From Streptacidiphilus sp. 4-A2 (GTDB taxonomy: Bacteria > Actinomycetota > Actinomycetes > Streptomycetales > Streptomycetaceae), in NCBI GenBank assembly GCA_014284505.1, contig JAAFYY010000001.1:7241845-7305844 (forward strand): a stretch of 64,000 bases of DNA. The letters run 5' to 3'. Numbering within the stretch: position 1 is the first letter of the stretch; every line of letters begins with the position of its first letter. A program made the position numbers and the translations under genes. Below are positions 8,758 to 18,162 of the stretch, one piece after another. Under the pieces are notes generated by a model that was not told the DNA's origin, ran no database searches, and saw only the letters and a list, made by a program, of their open reading frames with translations.

Positions 8758-11700
8758 ATGAGGCAAGGGAAACAGGGGTGGATGGCCGCGCTCGCGGTCG
8801 CCACCCTGCTCGCGGCGGCGGGGGCCGCCGTGCCGGGGACGGCCGCGGCGGCCGCGTCGCCGCAGCTGGACCTGAAGGTGCTGCTGGTCGGGGGAGCCGG
8901 CGGCGGGGCGGCCGATCCGACCACGGCGGCATGGGAGTCCGCGCTGACGACCGAGGGGGTGCCCTACACCGAGGTGGACGCCGCCGGTGCGGCCGGCAGC
9001 CAGACGGTGGCGTTACCGGCACTGTCCAGCGGCACCCACGGCTACTTCAACGGGTGGTGATCGCCGACTCGCCCACGGACTTCGCGGCCGGCCAGCTGAC
9101 CGCGCTGGACACCTACGAGTCGGCCTTCGGGGTCAGACAGGTCGACGGGTACGGCTATCCGAACCCGGCGCTGGGACTGACCGACACCGGGGCCGGCGCA
9201 CTGGACGGCACCACCGCGCAGCTGACCCCGGCCGGGCTGCTGGCGCTGCCGGAGCTCAAGGGCAGCATCCCCTTCGGCACCGGCTCCTACGGCTACCCGG
9301 CCTCGGCGGTCGTCGGCGCCCCGGTCACGCCCTGGCTGGAGAACTCGGCCGGCGGCATCCTCGCCGCCGTCTACCAGCATCCGGACACCGACCCGCAGGC
9401 GGGCGTAGCCGAGCTGGCGCTGGGCTTCGACTACAACGCCGGCCAGATGCAGTGGCTGCTGCTGGCCCCGGGCCTGATCAACTGGGTGACCGGCGGGATG
9501 CACCTCGGGCTCTACCGCAACTACGTCGAGATGGACATCGACGACACCTTCACGCCCGACGACGCCTGGGACACCGCCAACCACACCATCGACTACAGCG
9601 ACGCCGACGCGCTGCGGATGCAGGCCGCCGACGTCGACTACGCGGCCAAGTGGTCCCAGACGCACGGCTTCCGGATGGACCAGCTGTTCAACGGCGGCGG
9701 CAGCGTGGAGTACCAGGCCGACAACTCCGGCACCGACCCGGTGCTGGCCGAGTTCCAGAAGACCGACCCGGCCACCGGGAAGCCCTATGCGGACGACTTC
9801 GGCTGGCTGAGCCACACCTACGACACCCCCTACCTGGACGTGGGCTGCGCCACGCAGAACTACATCGAGGCGGAGCTCAACGAGAACACCAGCTGGGCGG
9901 CTTCCGCGCCGGGCGCCACGCCCGGCACCGGCGGCCTCGGGCTGACCAGCAGCACCGACCCGGGCAACGCCCTGGGCTACGAGAACCCGCAGGTCTTCGT
10001 CCCGGGCAACCACTCCGGCTTCGCGGACCTGGTTCCCGGCAACCCGGCCACGGTCGACCCGCCGGACCTGGACGAGGCGGCCGGCAGCAGCACCGGCGGC
10101 ACCCTGGCGGCGGGCAGCTACGAGTACGCGGTCACCGACCAGTTCACCGACTCGCCGAGCGCGGGCCAGTCGGCGGCCTATGTCACCGCCGATCACCGTC
10201 CCGGCGGGCGGCTCGGTCACCTCCAGATGGAGGCCATCTGCCACGCGGCCGACTACCAGATCTACGCGAGCCCACCGGCAGCAACACCTGGTCGCTGGTG
10301 GACAACCTACGCCACGCCCGCCTCGGCGACCCTGCCGGACAACAGCTCCGGCGACCCGACCTCGACCGCCGCCGTCACCGCGGCGGCGAGAAGGAGCTGA
10401 GCTGGACCGACACCGGCGCGCGGGCACCCCGCAGCCCGGCTGGACGCCGCGACCACGGAGAACGCGGTCGAGGGGCCCTGGGAGCAGAACCCCTACTTCA
10501 TCCCCGCGCTTGAGGCCGTCGGCATCACGGTGGTCGGCGACGACGCCTCCAAGGCGTACCCGGACCCGCCGGACAGCCAGTTCGGCATCGGCGCCGACTA
10601 CAGCGGCGCCAGTTACGCCGCCGGGCAGCCGTTCGTGGACGGCACCGCCCAGGTCGCGCCGCGCCACCCGATCAACATCTACTACAACGCCTCCACCGAG
10701 GCCCAGGAGGTGGACGAGTACAAACACCTGTACGAGCCGCCGTCCATGGGCGGCCAGTGCGTGGCCAGTTCCACCACCCTGCGAGACTGCCCCGGCGACC
10801 TTCGCCGACGTCTGAACAGCGTGGTCTCCGGGATGATGCAGAACATGCTCGGCAACGACCCCAGGCCGAGCTATGTGCACCAGACCAACATCATGGGCCA
10901 GCCCCCGGCCGGGCCCGCCACCGCGGCACCCCGCCGACCACCCCGGACACCACCGGGACGGCCTGCTCTACTCGGTGCTGAACCCGCTGCTGGCCGAATA
11001 CGCGGACTACTTCAGCTCGCTGACGCCCTATCAGCAGCCCACGCTGGGTGCGATCGGCGCGGTGCTGGCCGACCAGACCGCCTGGAGCTCCGCCGAGTCC
11101 GCCGGTACGGTCTCCGCCTCGGAGACCGACGGCGCGGTGACCGTCGCCAACTCCGGCTCCGCCGCGGTCCAGGTGCCGGTCACCGCCCGACCGGGACCAC
11201 CGTCGACGGCGCGGCCTTCGGCCAGGCCTACGGTGGCACGCTCTCCGCCTGGACGCAGGTCGCCGGCTCCGGTTCCACCACGCTCCAGCAGAACACCGCC
11301 CCGGCGGTCACCAGCGCGGCGACCGCCGCCGCGACCGCCGGCACGGCCTTCAGTGCCACGGTCACCACCACCGCACCCCGGCTCCCTCGCTCAAGGAGAC
11401 CGGGGCGCTGCCCGCCGGGGTCGGCTTCACCGACAACGGTGACGGCACCGCGACCCTGGCCGGTACCCCGGCCGCGGGCAGTGGCGGCAGCTACCCGCTC
11501 ACCGTCACCGCGACCAACGCCACCGGCTCGGCCGTCCAGGCGTTCACCCTGACGGTGTCCCAGGCACCGGCGCTGACCAGCGCCGCGACCGCGCGTTCAG
11601 CACCGGGACCGCCGGGTCCTACCCGGTCACCAGCAGCGGCTACCCGGCACCGGCGCTGACCGAGAGCGGGGCACTGCCCTCCGGGCTGGTGTTCAAGGAC

Positions 11701-12367
11701 AACGGCGACCACCGGGACCATCTCGGGCACCGCCGCGGCCGGGACCGCCGGGAGCTATCCGGTGACCCTGACCGCGACCAACGCCGACGGCTCCGGCACG
11801 CTGGCGCTGACGGTCACCGTCACCCTGTCGACCGGCCCGGTGATCACCAGTTCGGCCGCGCCGACGCTGACCACCGGCACCGCCGGGACGTTCAAGGTGA
11901 CCACCACCGGCACCGCGCCGATCACCATCGCCGAGAGCGGGACGCTGCCCTCCGGGGTGGTGTTCAAGGACAACGGCAACGGCACCGCTACCCTGTCCGG
12001 CACGCCGGCCGCCGGGACCGGCGGCGTCTACCCGGTCACCCTGACCGCGAAGAACCCGGTCGGCAGCACCACCCAGGCGCTGGCGCTGACGGTGGACCAG
12101 CCCCCGGCGTTCACCACCGCCGACTCGGCCACCACGCTGGGGCTGATCCCGTTCAGCTTCACCGTGAAGACCAGCGGCTATCCGGCCGCGGTGCTGACCG
12201 AGTCCGGGGCGCTGCCGCCCGGGCTGGTCTTCACCCCGGGCCCGGACGGCACGGCCACCATCTCCGGGAGCACCCTGGCGCTGCTCAGCAGCTACCGGCT
12301 GACCTTCACCGCGACCGGCGCGGCGGGCACCGCCACCCAGGTGTTCACCCTGTCCAGCGTGCTGTAG
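8758..12367 (+). CDS. Large secreted protein: possible Agd3/CE18-like deacetylase with Ig-like repeats (many frame breaks)
   Basis: About 1,200 residues. A signal peptide (MAALAVATLLAAAGAAVPG) leads into a domain with EMDIDDTFTPDDAW (paired Asp), FRMDQLFNGGG, then FGWLSHTYDTPYLDVGCATQ, a pattern I associate with metal-dependent polysaccharide deacetylases of the Agd3 (CE18)/PelA type, so the substrate may be an exopolysaccharide; this is tentative. After ALEAVGITVVGDDASK the C-terminal third is at least four copies of an Ig-like (He_PIG-type) repeat with LTESGALPSGLVFKDNGDGT and SGTPAAGTAGSYPVTLTATN. ATG 8758 has GGAGG 8 bases before. Frame breaks lie near 9050, 10195-10290, 10400-10450, 10790, 10930, 11190, 11385, 11590 and 11705. 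Confidence 0.65.
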
Positions 12368-12379
12368 CCGTCGTTCGAC

Positions 12380-12416
12380 CCGTGGGCCGCGGCGCGATCG
12401 GCGCCGCGGCCCACGG
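12380..12416. terminator. Bidirectional hairpin terminator
   Basis: A 16-bp perfect stem (CCGTGGGCCGCGGCGC at 12380-12395; complement at 12401-12416; loop GATCG) sits between the convergent large secreted protein and beta-propeller genes. Confidence 0.8.
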
Positions 12417-12456
12417 CTGCGCGCGGGGCGGGGGTCCGGACCCGGACGAGGCCGGA

Positions 12457-13645
12457 TCAGGACACCACGATGCCCTCGCCGCCGACCGCGTCCGGCACGG
12501 TCACCGTGCCGATCGGGGTGAGCGAGCCGTTGGCGTGCACCCGGAAGGCGTCCACCATGCCGGCCGCCCCGGTCTGCACATACAGGTCGCGGCCGTCGGG
12601 GGAGACCGCCGAGTCGGTGGTGCCGCCGCCGGTCATGGTGTTGCCGAGTGAGCTCAGCATGCCGTGCTCCGTGCGGTAGCCGGAGAGGCTGCCGCTGCCC
12701 GCGTTGGACGCGTACACCTTGTTGCCGACGCGGGAGATCCAGCAGGTCGCGGCCTGTCCGGTGGTCATCGAGGAGAGCTCGGTGGCCATGCCGTCCCGGC
12801 CCAGGCTGAAGACGGCCACCGCGTTCGGCCGGCCTCGGTCACCACCAGCCGCCCGGCCCGGTCGAAGACGAAGCCGAACGGCACCGCGTCCGGCACGCTG
12901 GTGACCACCGGCCTGGCGGAGGGGGCGTCGTGGCGGCCGAGCGGGAAGACGTCGATGCTGTTGCCGGCCGCCTTGGTGGTGACCACCAGCGCACCGCCGT
13001 CCGGGTGAACGAGACCTGGGCCGGGGTGTGGGTGAACTGGTTCGGGCCGGAGACCGGGGTCAGGCCCAGCTCGCGGTGCCAGCCGGCGACCGGGACCAGG
13101 TTGCAGCCCACCCGGACGAAGCCCTGGATCGAGCCTCCCTTGAGCGCGTTCAGCACATAGACGTGGTCGCCGTGCACCGCGACGCTGACCGGGAAGTCCC
13201 CACCGGAGGACAGCACCTGGGTGCGCATCAGCCGGTCGCCGTCCACCTGGAACACGGTGACCGTGTTGCTGCCCGCGTTCACCGCGTAGAGCAGGTGGTG
13301 GGCCTGGTCGTAGACCAGCGAGTGCTGCGAGGCCAGGTGGTCCACGGCCGAGCCGTCCAGCTGCCCGCCGAGGCCGCCGGTGGGGTAGACCCCGGCCTGG
13401 GTGAGCGAGCCGTCGGCGGCGCGGTCGTAGGCGACCACGGTGTTGCCGCCGGTGTTGTTGCTCTGTACGAACACCGCGCTCTGGTCCGACATGCGCTGCC
13501 CGGCGGCGTGCGTGGTGGCATGGGTGGCGGCGGCCGTGGTGGCGGCCTGGGCGGGCGCGGCCAGCAGCGCGCTCGCGGCGGCCAGCACCGCACCGGCGGC
13601 GGCGATCCGGGCGGCGCGGTTCTTTCGGGTGATGACAGTCCTCAT
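12457..13645 (-). CDS. Secreted YVTN/lactonase-type beta-propeller protein (frame breaks)
   Basis: About 395 residues: a signal peptide (RIAAAGAVLAAASALLAAPA, cleavage after AQA) and seven-blade propeller repeats such as SLVYDQAHHLLYAVNAGSNT, SVAVHGDHVYVLNALKGG and SAVSPDGRDLYVQTGAAG. This is the fold of 6-phosphogluconolactonase-like and YVTN surface proteins; no catalytic assignment is possible. Start ATG 13645. The frame shifts near 13005 (after VSFTRT, resuming at GALVVTTKAAG) and near 12830 (after RLVVTEAG), each apparently one missing base. It is convergent with the large secreted protein, and both are exported. Confidence 0.75.
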
Positions 13646-13709
13646 CGGTGATTTCCCTGCCTGTGGAGTGGGAACAGCGAATTGTTCGCGACGCCGTCCC
13701 GGGGCCGTC

Positions 13710-13735
13710 GAATTCCCGCCGGGCAGCGGGAATTC
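13710..13735. promoter_or_regulatory. 10-bp perfect inverted repeat upstream of the propeller gene
   Basis: GAATTCCCGC (13710-13719) and GCGGGAATTC (13726-13735) form a perfect inverted repeat with a 6-nt spacer, 65 bases before the propeller gene's start and downstream of the SDR gene. It could be an operator or a terminator of the SDR unit. Confidence 0.45.
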
Positions 13736-13879
13736 ACGGTCCGTCGGCTCCGGCCGTCGACCTCTGCCAGTCACACTAAGCGCAGGATCGCGGTCTGAAT
13801 TGCTTCACCGCACCGCCGTTCGCGGTCCGTAAGAACTATGTGCTCCGTAAGAGTTGCCGCGGCTGCCGCGCCCCTGCGG

Positions 13880-14629
13880 CTAGCGTCCGCCGGAGACGTC
13901 GACAAAGGCCCCGGTGCTGTAGGAGGCGGCGTCCGAGAGCAGCCAGAGGATCGCCTCGGCCACCTCCTCCGGCCGCCCGCCGCGCCCCAGCGGCTGCGTG
14001 GGGCCGATCCGGTCCACCCGGCCGGGCTCGCCGCCGGAGCGGTGGATCCCGGTGTCGATGATGCCCGGCCGGACGCAGTTCACCCGGATGCCCTCGCCCG
14101 CGACCTCCAGCGCCAGCCCGGTGGTCAGGGTGTCCACCGCGCCCTTGGACGCCGCATAGTCCACGTACTCGCCGGGGGAGCCCAGTCGGGAGGCGGCGGA
14201 GGAGACGTTCACGATCGCGCCGCCGGAGCCGCCGTAGCGGGTGGACATCCGCAGCACGGCCTGCCGGGCGCACAGGAAGGGCCCGGTGACATTGGTCGTC
14301 AGCACCCGGTTCAGCCGGTCGGCGGTGAGCTCGTCCACCCGGCACTGCCGTTCCAGCACGCCCGCGTTGTTCACCAGCGCGGTGAGCGTGCCCAGGCTCT
14401 CGGCGGTGGCGAACAGCCGCTCCACGTCGGCCTCCACCGCGACGTCGGCGCGCACCGGCAGGGCGGTCCCGCCCGCCGCCTCGATCTCCTCGGCGACGGT
14501 GCGCGCAGAGACGCTGTCCGAGTGGAACGAGAAGCACACCGCGTACCCGCGCCGCGCCGCCAGCCGCGCGGTGGCCGCGCCGATGCCCCGGCTCCCGCCG
14601 GTGATGATGACCACGCCATTGCCGCCCAC
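13880..14629 (-). CDS. SDR-family NAD(P)-dependent oxidoreductase
   Basis: 249-residue classical short-chain dehydrogenase/reductase. It has the cofactor motif TGGSRGIGAA, LVNNAGV, the catalytic Ser region VNVSSAAS, YVDYAASKGA (YxxxK) and the VRPGIIDT segment. Cofactor preference leans to NADP(H) because Arg/Ser follow the glycine motif, but this is not certain. GTG 14629 is preceded by GGAGG at good spacing. Substrate is unknown: family members reduce 3-oxoacyl thioesters, sugars, steroids and more. The gap to the upstream regulator is 104 bases; they may be transcribed together. Confidence 0.9.
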   Translation of the reverse strand: MGGNGVVIITGGSRGIGAATARLAARRGYAVCFSFHSDSVSARTVAEEIEAAGGTALPVRADVAVEADVERLFATAESLGTLTALVNNAGVLERQCRVDELTADRLNRVLTTNVTGPFLCARQAVLRMSTRYGGSGGAIVNVSSAASRLGSPGEYVDYAASKGAVDTLTTGLALEVAGEGIRVNCVRPGIIDTGIHRSGGEPGRVDRIGPTQPLGRGGRPEEVAEAILWLLSDAASYSTGAFVDVSGGR

Positions 14630-14733
14630 GAGTCCTCCACTGCTCCGGTCCGCGCTTCCAGCCAGGCAGTCTTCCAGCCCGGAGCGCGGCCGCGGGTGCG
14701 GCCACAGCGGTCGGGAGTCCTCCGGAGGCCGGA

Positions 14734-16178
14734 TCAGAGGGCTTCGAGGGTGCGGCACAGGGCCTCCAGGGCGGTGGGGAAGCCGTGGTCGGGCGGGGTG
14801 CCGTAGCCGACCACCAGGGCGTCGCTGCCCGGCTCCGGCGGATGCTCCGGATGGCGGAAGCTCTCCAGGCCCTGGACGGCCAGGCCCAGCCAGGTCGCGC
14901 CGTGCAGCGCCCGGGGTTCGGCCCCGGGCGGCAGCCGCAGCACCGCGTGCAGCCCGGCGGCGATCCCGGTGACCCGTACCTGCGGGGCGCGTCCGGCCAG
15001 GGCCTGGACCAGCTGGTCGCGGCGGCGCCGGTAGCGCAGCCGCATCGCCCGGATGTGCCGGTCGTAGGCGCCGGATTCGATGAACTCGGCCAGGGTCAGC
15101 TGGGAGAGGCTGTCCGGGTGCCGTTCGGCGTAGCCCTTGGCGGCCAGGAACCCGTCCAGCAGCCGTCCCGGCAGCACCGCCCAGCCCAGCCGCAGCCCGG
15201 GAGCCAGGCTCTTGCTCGCGGTGCCCAGGTAGACCACGTGCTCCGGGTCCAGCCCCTGGAGCGCGCCGACCGGCTGCCGGTCGTAGCGGAACTCGCCGTC
15301 GTAGTCGTCCTCCAGCACCAGCGCGCCCCGGTCCCGGGCCCAGTCGACGACGGCGGCGCGGCGGTCCGGGTGCAGCGGGACGCCGATCGGGAACTGGTGC
15401 GCCGGGGTGAGCAGCACCGCGCCCAGGTCCTGGCGCCGCTCCAGCAGGTCCAGCCGGGCGCCGTGCCGGTCCACCGGCAGCGGCGGGATCAGCAGCCCGG
15501 CGGCGGTGGCCAGCTCCCGGTGCGGGCTGATGCCGTAGGACTCCACCGCCAGCGCCCGGACGCCGTCCCGGCGCAGCGACCGGGCGGCCAGGGACAGGCC
15601 CTGGGCGAAGCCGGAGCAGACCACGATCTGCTCCGGATCGGCGCGCACGCCCCGGGCCCGGGCCAGATAGCCGGCCAGCGCGCGGCGCAGCTCCGGCCGT
15701 CCGCGCGGATCGCCGTAGCCGAGGACGTCGTTGGGGGCGGCGGTCAGCGCCCGCCGGGCGGCGGCCAGCCACGCGGAGCGGGGAAGGACGAGAGATCGGG
15801 CGAGCCCGGGTACAGGGTGTGCACCGGGCGCGGACGCCGGACGTCCGGCCGGTGCGTGCTGGGGCGGCCGGGGGCGGTGCGCTGGGCCACCCGGGTGCCG
15901 GAGCCCTGACGGGCGGTCAGCCAGCCCTCGGCGACCAGCTCCCCGTAGGCGTCGGCGACGGTGTTCCGGGCCAGGCCCAGGTCTGCGGCCAGGGCCCGGG
16001 AGGAGGGCAGCCGGGTCCCCGGGGCCAGCCGTCCGCTGCGGACGGCCTCGCGCAGCGACCGCATCAGCGCCGCCCGGATCCCGCCGGGGCCGCCGGGCGC
16101 CAGGTCGAGATCGAGGTGCAGATCGGCGCCGGTCCCGGGGGCGTCGGGGTCCGGCGAAGTGGCCCAGGGAACTGTCAT
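14734..16178 (-). CDS. MocR/PdxR-type regulator (GntR winged helix fused to aminotransferase)
   Basis: About 480 residues. N-terminal GntR winged helix (RSLREAVRSGRLAPGTRLPS, SSRALAADLGLARNTVADAY, AEGWLTARQGSGTRV) joined to a fold-type I aminotransferase-like domain with YGDPRGRPELRRALA, LEDDYDGEFRYD and the PLP-binding lysine in GTASKSLAPGLRLGW. MocR proteins sense PLP or a derived aldimine and control divergent genes. One C is missing in the run at 15781-15785 (SSFP|RSAWLAA). It diverges from the AhpD-like gene with 46 bases between starts; direct CATAG repeats in that gap (16189, 16211) could be its binding site. Confidence 0.88.
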
Positions 16179-16211
16179 GGAAATGGACCATAGTCCTGGG
16201 CTGCTCCGGCA

Positions 16212-16217
16212 TAGCGT
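16212..16217 (+). promoter_or_regulatory. -10 element of leaderless AhpD-like gene
   Basis: TAGCGT matches the actinobacterial -10 pattern TANNNT and ends 7 nt before ATG 16225, so transcription would start at or next to the start codon. Confidence 0.5.
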
Positions 16218-16224
16218 GGTGGTC

Positions 16225-16704
16225 ATGACGAATGAGACCCACACCCACGAGCACGGTGCGCCTGCGCCCCGCATGAGCTTCTTCGAGGCCGCTCCGGAGG
16301 TCTACCGGGCGATGGTCGCGCTGGACCGGGCGGCGCGCGAGGGCCTCGACCCGGCCCTCGCCGAGCTGGTCAAGATCCGTGCCTCGCAGCTGAACCACTG
16401 CGCCTACTGCCTGGCGATGCACACCCGCGACGCCCGCAAGGCGGGGGAGACCGAGGAGCGGATCTACCTGCTCAGCGCCTGGCACGAGGCCGGGGCCTTC
16501 TTCACCCCCAAGGAGCAGGCCGCGCTGGCGCTGACCGAGGCGATCACCGTGATCACCGACGGCTTCGTCCCGGACGAGGTCTACCAGCGGGCGGCCGAGC
16601 ACTTCGAGCAGGCCGAGCTGGCCCAGCTGATCGCGGTGATCTTCACGATCAACTCCTGGAACCGGATCGCGGTCACCACCCGGATGGACCCGGCCTCGCT
16701 CTGA
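16225..16704 (+). CDS. Carboxymuconolactone decarboxylase/AhpD-like protein
   Basis: 159 residues with the family signature LVKIRASQLNHCAYCLAMHT: the CxxC pair and following His are the redox-active residues of AhpD-type alkylhydroperoxidases, and the segment LLSAWHEAGAFFTPKEQAAL is also typical. Members use the CxxC to reduce peroxides or partner proteins; a decarboxylase role is less likely with this motif. The N-terminus HTHEHG is His rich. Divergent from the MocR regulator, which is probably its controller. The gene is intact, and a 10-bp hairpin follows. Confidence 0.88.
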   Translation: MTNETHTHEHGAPAPRMSFFEAAPEVYRAMVALDRAAREGLDPALAELVKIRASQLNHCAYCLAMHTRDARKAGETEERIYLLSAWHEAGAFFTPKEQAALALTEAITVITDGFVPDEVYQRAAEHFEQAELAQLIAVIFTINSWNRIAVTTRMDPASL

Positions 16705-16712
16705 CGGATCGT

Positions 16713-16738
16713 CACCCCTTTGCGGCGGCAAAGGGGTG
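16713..16738 (+). terminator. Hairpin after AhpD-like gene
   Basis: CACCCCTTTG (16713-16722) pairs perfectly with CAAAGGGGTG (16729-16738) around CGGCGG, 8 bases past the stop codon. It lacks a T tract, as is common in actinomycetes. Confidence 0.65.
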
Positions 16739-16824
16739 TATCCGGCATTATGGTGACCACTGGTGTCATCCCGATGACCCAACGTCACATGCCATTCCTG
16801 TCAAGAGTCTCTTTGGGACCTCAC

Positions 16825-16854
16825 CTGACACAGCGCCAGCGGTCACGATAGATT
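16825..16854 (+). promoter_or_regulatory. Predicted leaderless promoter
   Basis: CTGACA (16825-16830) and TAGATT (16849-16854), 18 bases apart, resemble a vegetative promoter; the -10 ends 7 nt before ATG 16862 and no Shine-Dalgarno sequence is present. Confidence 0.55.
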
Positions 16855-16861
16855 TCTGGCC

Positions 16862-18070
16862 ATGCCACGTGGTCGCCATCGCCAAACCCTGCCTCTGAAC
16901 AGGCTGCTCCCACCCCTCGCCTGCGGAGTGCTGGCGGTCGCCGCGCTGGTGTCAGCGCCGCTCACCGACGATCTGCTGCTGCTGAGGGTCCTGGTTGTGG
17001 CCACCGCCGTCGGCGCCGCCTCCTCGGCGGTGCTGCTGCGGATGCGCGAACGCGCCGGTGAAGCCGAGCTCGAAGCCGAGGTCTCGGCCCGCAGCCGGGA
17101 CGAAGGCCGTTTCGAGGACCGCATCGCCGAGCTGGAGTTCCAGGTCGAGACGGCCGAGGAACAGACCAGGCGGCTGGACCGGCGGCTGCTCGCCCAGCGC
17201 AGCCAGCTGACCCGGGCCGAGGCTGACATCCAGCGGCTGCTGCGCGAGCGGGCCCGGACGGCGGCCGAGCACGCGGCCCGCGAGGCCGAGCAGGCCCGCC
17301 GCCAGGAGGCCGCCAAGCGCGGCATCCGGCCGACCGCCTCCGCCTATCTGCGGGCGGCGTCGGCGCTGCGCACCCTGGAACGCCGGGCGGCCTTCGGCCG
17401 GCCGCTGCGGTCCTCCGGTCCCGGCCTCAGCCGGTCGGTGGAGCTCAGCCTGGCCAAGCCCGCCCTGGCCGAGCCCGGGCCGGCCAGGGCGCCCGAGGCC
17501 GCCAAGCCGCAGCTGCCGGTGCGGGAGCAGTCGCAGCCCCAGGTCACGCCCGAGCCCCGGCCCGAGCAGCGGCCGCAGGTCGCGGCGGAGCCCGCCGCGG
17601 CCGAGCTGCCGATCGTCGCGCAGGGCCCGGCCTGGGCCCGGGCGGCGCTGCCGCCGCTGCGTCCGGCCGTGTCCATCCTGCCGGCCACGCTCCAGCGCGG
17701 CGGGGTCCGCGGTCCGGGCTCCGCCCATGGCACCGCGGCCGGGACCTTCAGCTTCTTCAGCCGCCAGGAAGGCGCGATCTCCACCGACCTCAGCCGCGCC
17801 CCGGCCGACCTGGCCGATGTCGTCGGCGAGGAGGCCGCGGCCGAGCAGGACCGCTACCAGGCGGTCTCCCGCGCGGCCGGACCCGCGGCGGCCGAGGCCG
17901 TCGTCCCGGCGCACACCGACGCCGCCCCGGCCGTGCACGGCCGCGGCCCGGACCCGGCCGCCCCGGCCGGTGAGCGCGGGCAGCTGGAGGGCGGCGAGGA
18001 CGAGCTGGTCGACCTCACCGCCGAGGACGAGACCGAGCCGATCGACGTCCGGGTGCTCCGCGCCCTCTGA
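16862..18070 (+). CDS. Membrane-anchored coiled-coil protein, unknown function
   Basis: 402 residues. Two short hydrophobic segments (LLPPLACGVLAVAALVSAPL; LLLLRVLVVATAVGAASSAV) are followed by a charged coiled coil of about 100 residues (ELEAEVSARSRDEGRFEDRI to RREAAKRG-like RRQEAAKRGI), a conserved-looking short block (SAYLRAASALRTLERRAAFG), then a long Pro/Ala/Glu-rich disordered tail. I know no named family; coiled coils with this layout in actinomycetes often scaffold envelope or polar-growth complexes, but that is inference. A leaderless promoter precedes it and a 21-bp bidirectional hairpin follows. Confidence 0.7.
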   Translation: MPRGRHRQTLPLNRLLPPLACGVLAVAALVSAPLTDDLLLLRVLVVATAVGAASSAVLLRMRERAGEAELEAEVSARSRDEGRFEDRIAELEFQVETAEEQTRRLDRRLLAQRSQLTRAEADIQRLLRERARTAAEHAAREAEQARRQEAAKRGIRPTASAYLRAASALRTLERRAAFGRPLRSSGPGLSRSVELSLAKPALAEPGPARAPEAAKPQLPVREQSQPQVTPEPRPEQRPQVAAEPAAAELPIVAQGPAWARAALPPLRPAVSILPATLQRGGVRGPGSAHGTAAGTFSFFSRQEGAISTDLSRAPADLADVVGEEAAAEQDRYQAVSRAAGPAAAEAVVPAHTDAAPAVHGRGPDPAAPAGERGQLEGGEDELVDLTAEDETEPIDVRVLRAL

Positions 18071-18094
18071 CCGACAGCACGGCGACCGACAGCA

Positions 18095-18151
18095 CGGCGA
18101 AGGGCCCGGCCGGTGGGATCACACGGATCACACCGGCCGGGCCCTTCGCCG
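18095..18151. terminator. Strong bidirectional hairpin terminator
   Basis: A 21-bp perfect stem (18095-18115 with 18131-18151) around a 15-nt loop lies between the convergent coiled-coil and NuoD genes. Confidence 0.85.
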
Positions 18152-18162
18152 TACCCCGGCGA

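Noticed and set aside
9042..10880. Minus-strand frame of about 610 codons over the large secreted protein
   Set aside because: Composition is dominated by Val/Arg/Gly as in antisense shadows; the plus strand carries coherent secreted-enzyme motifs.
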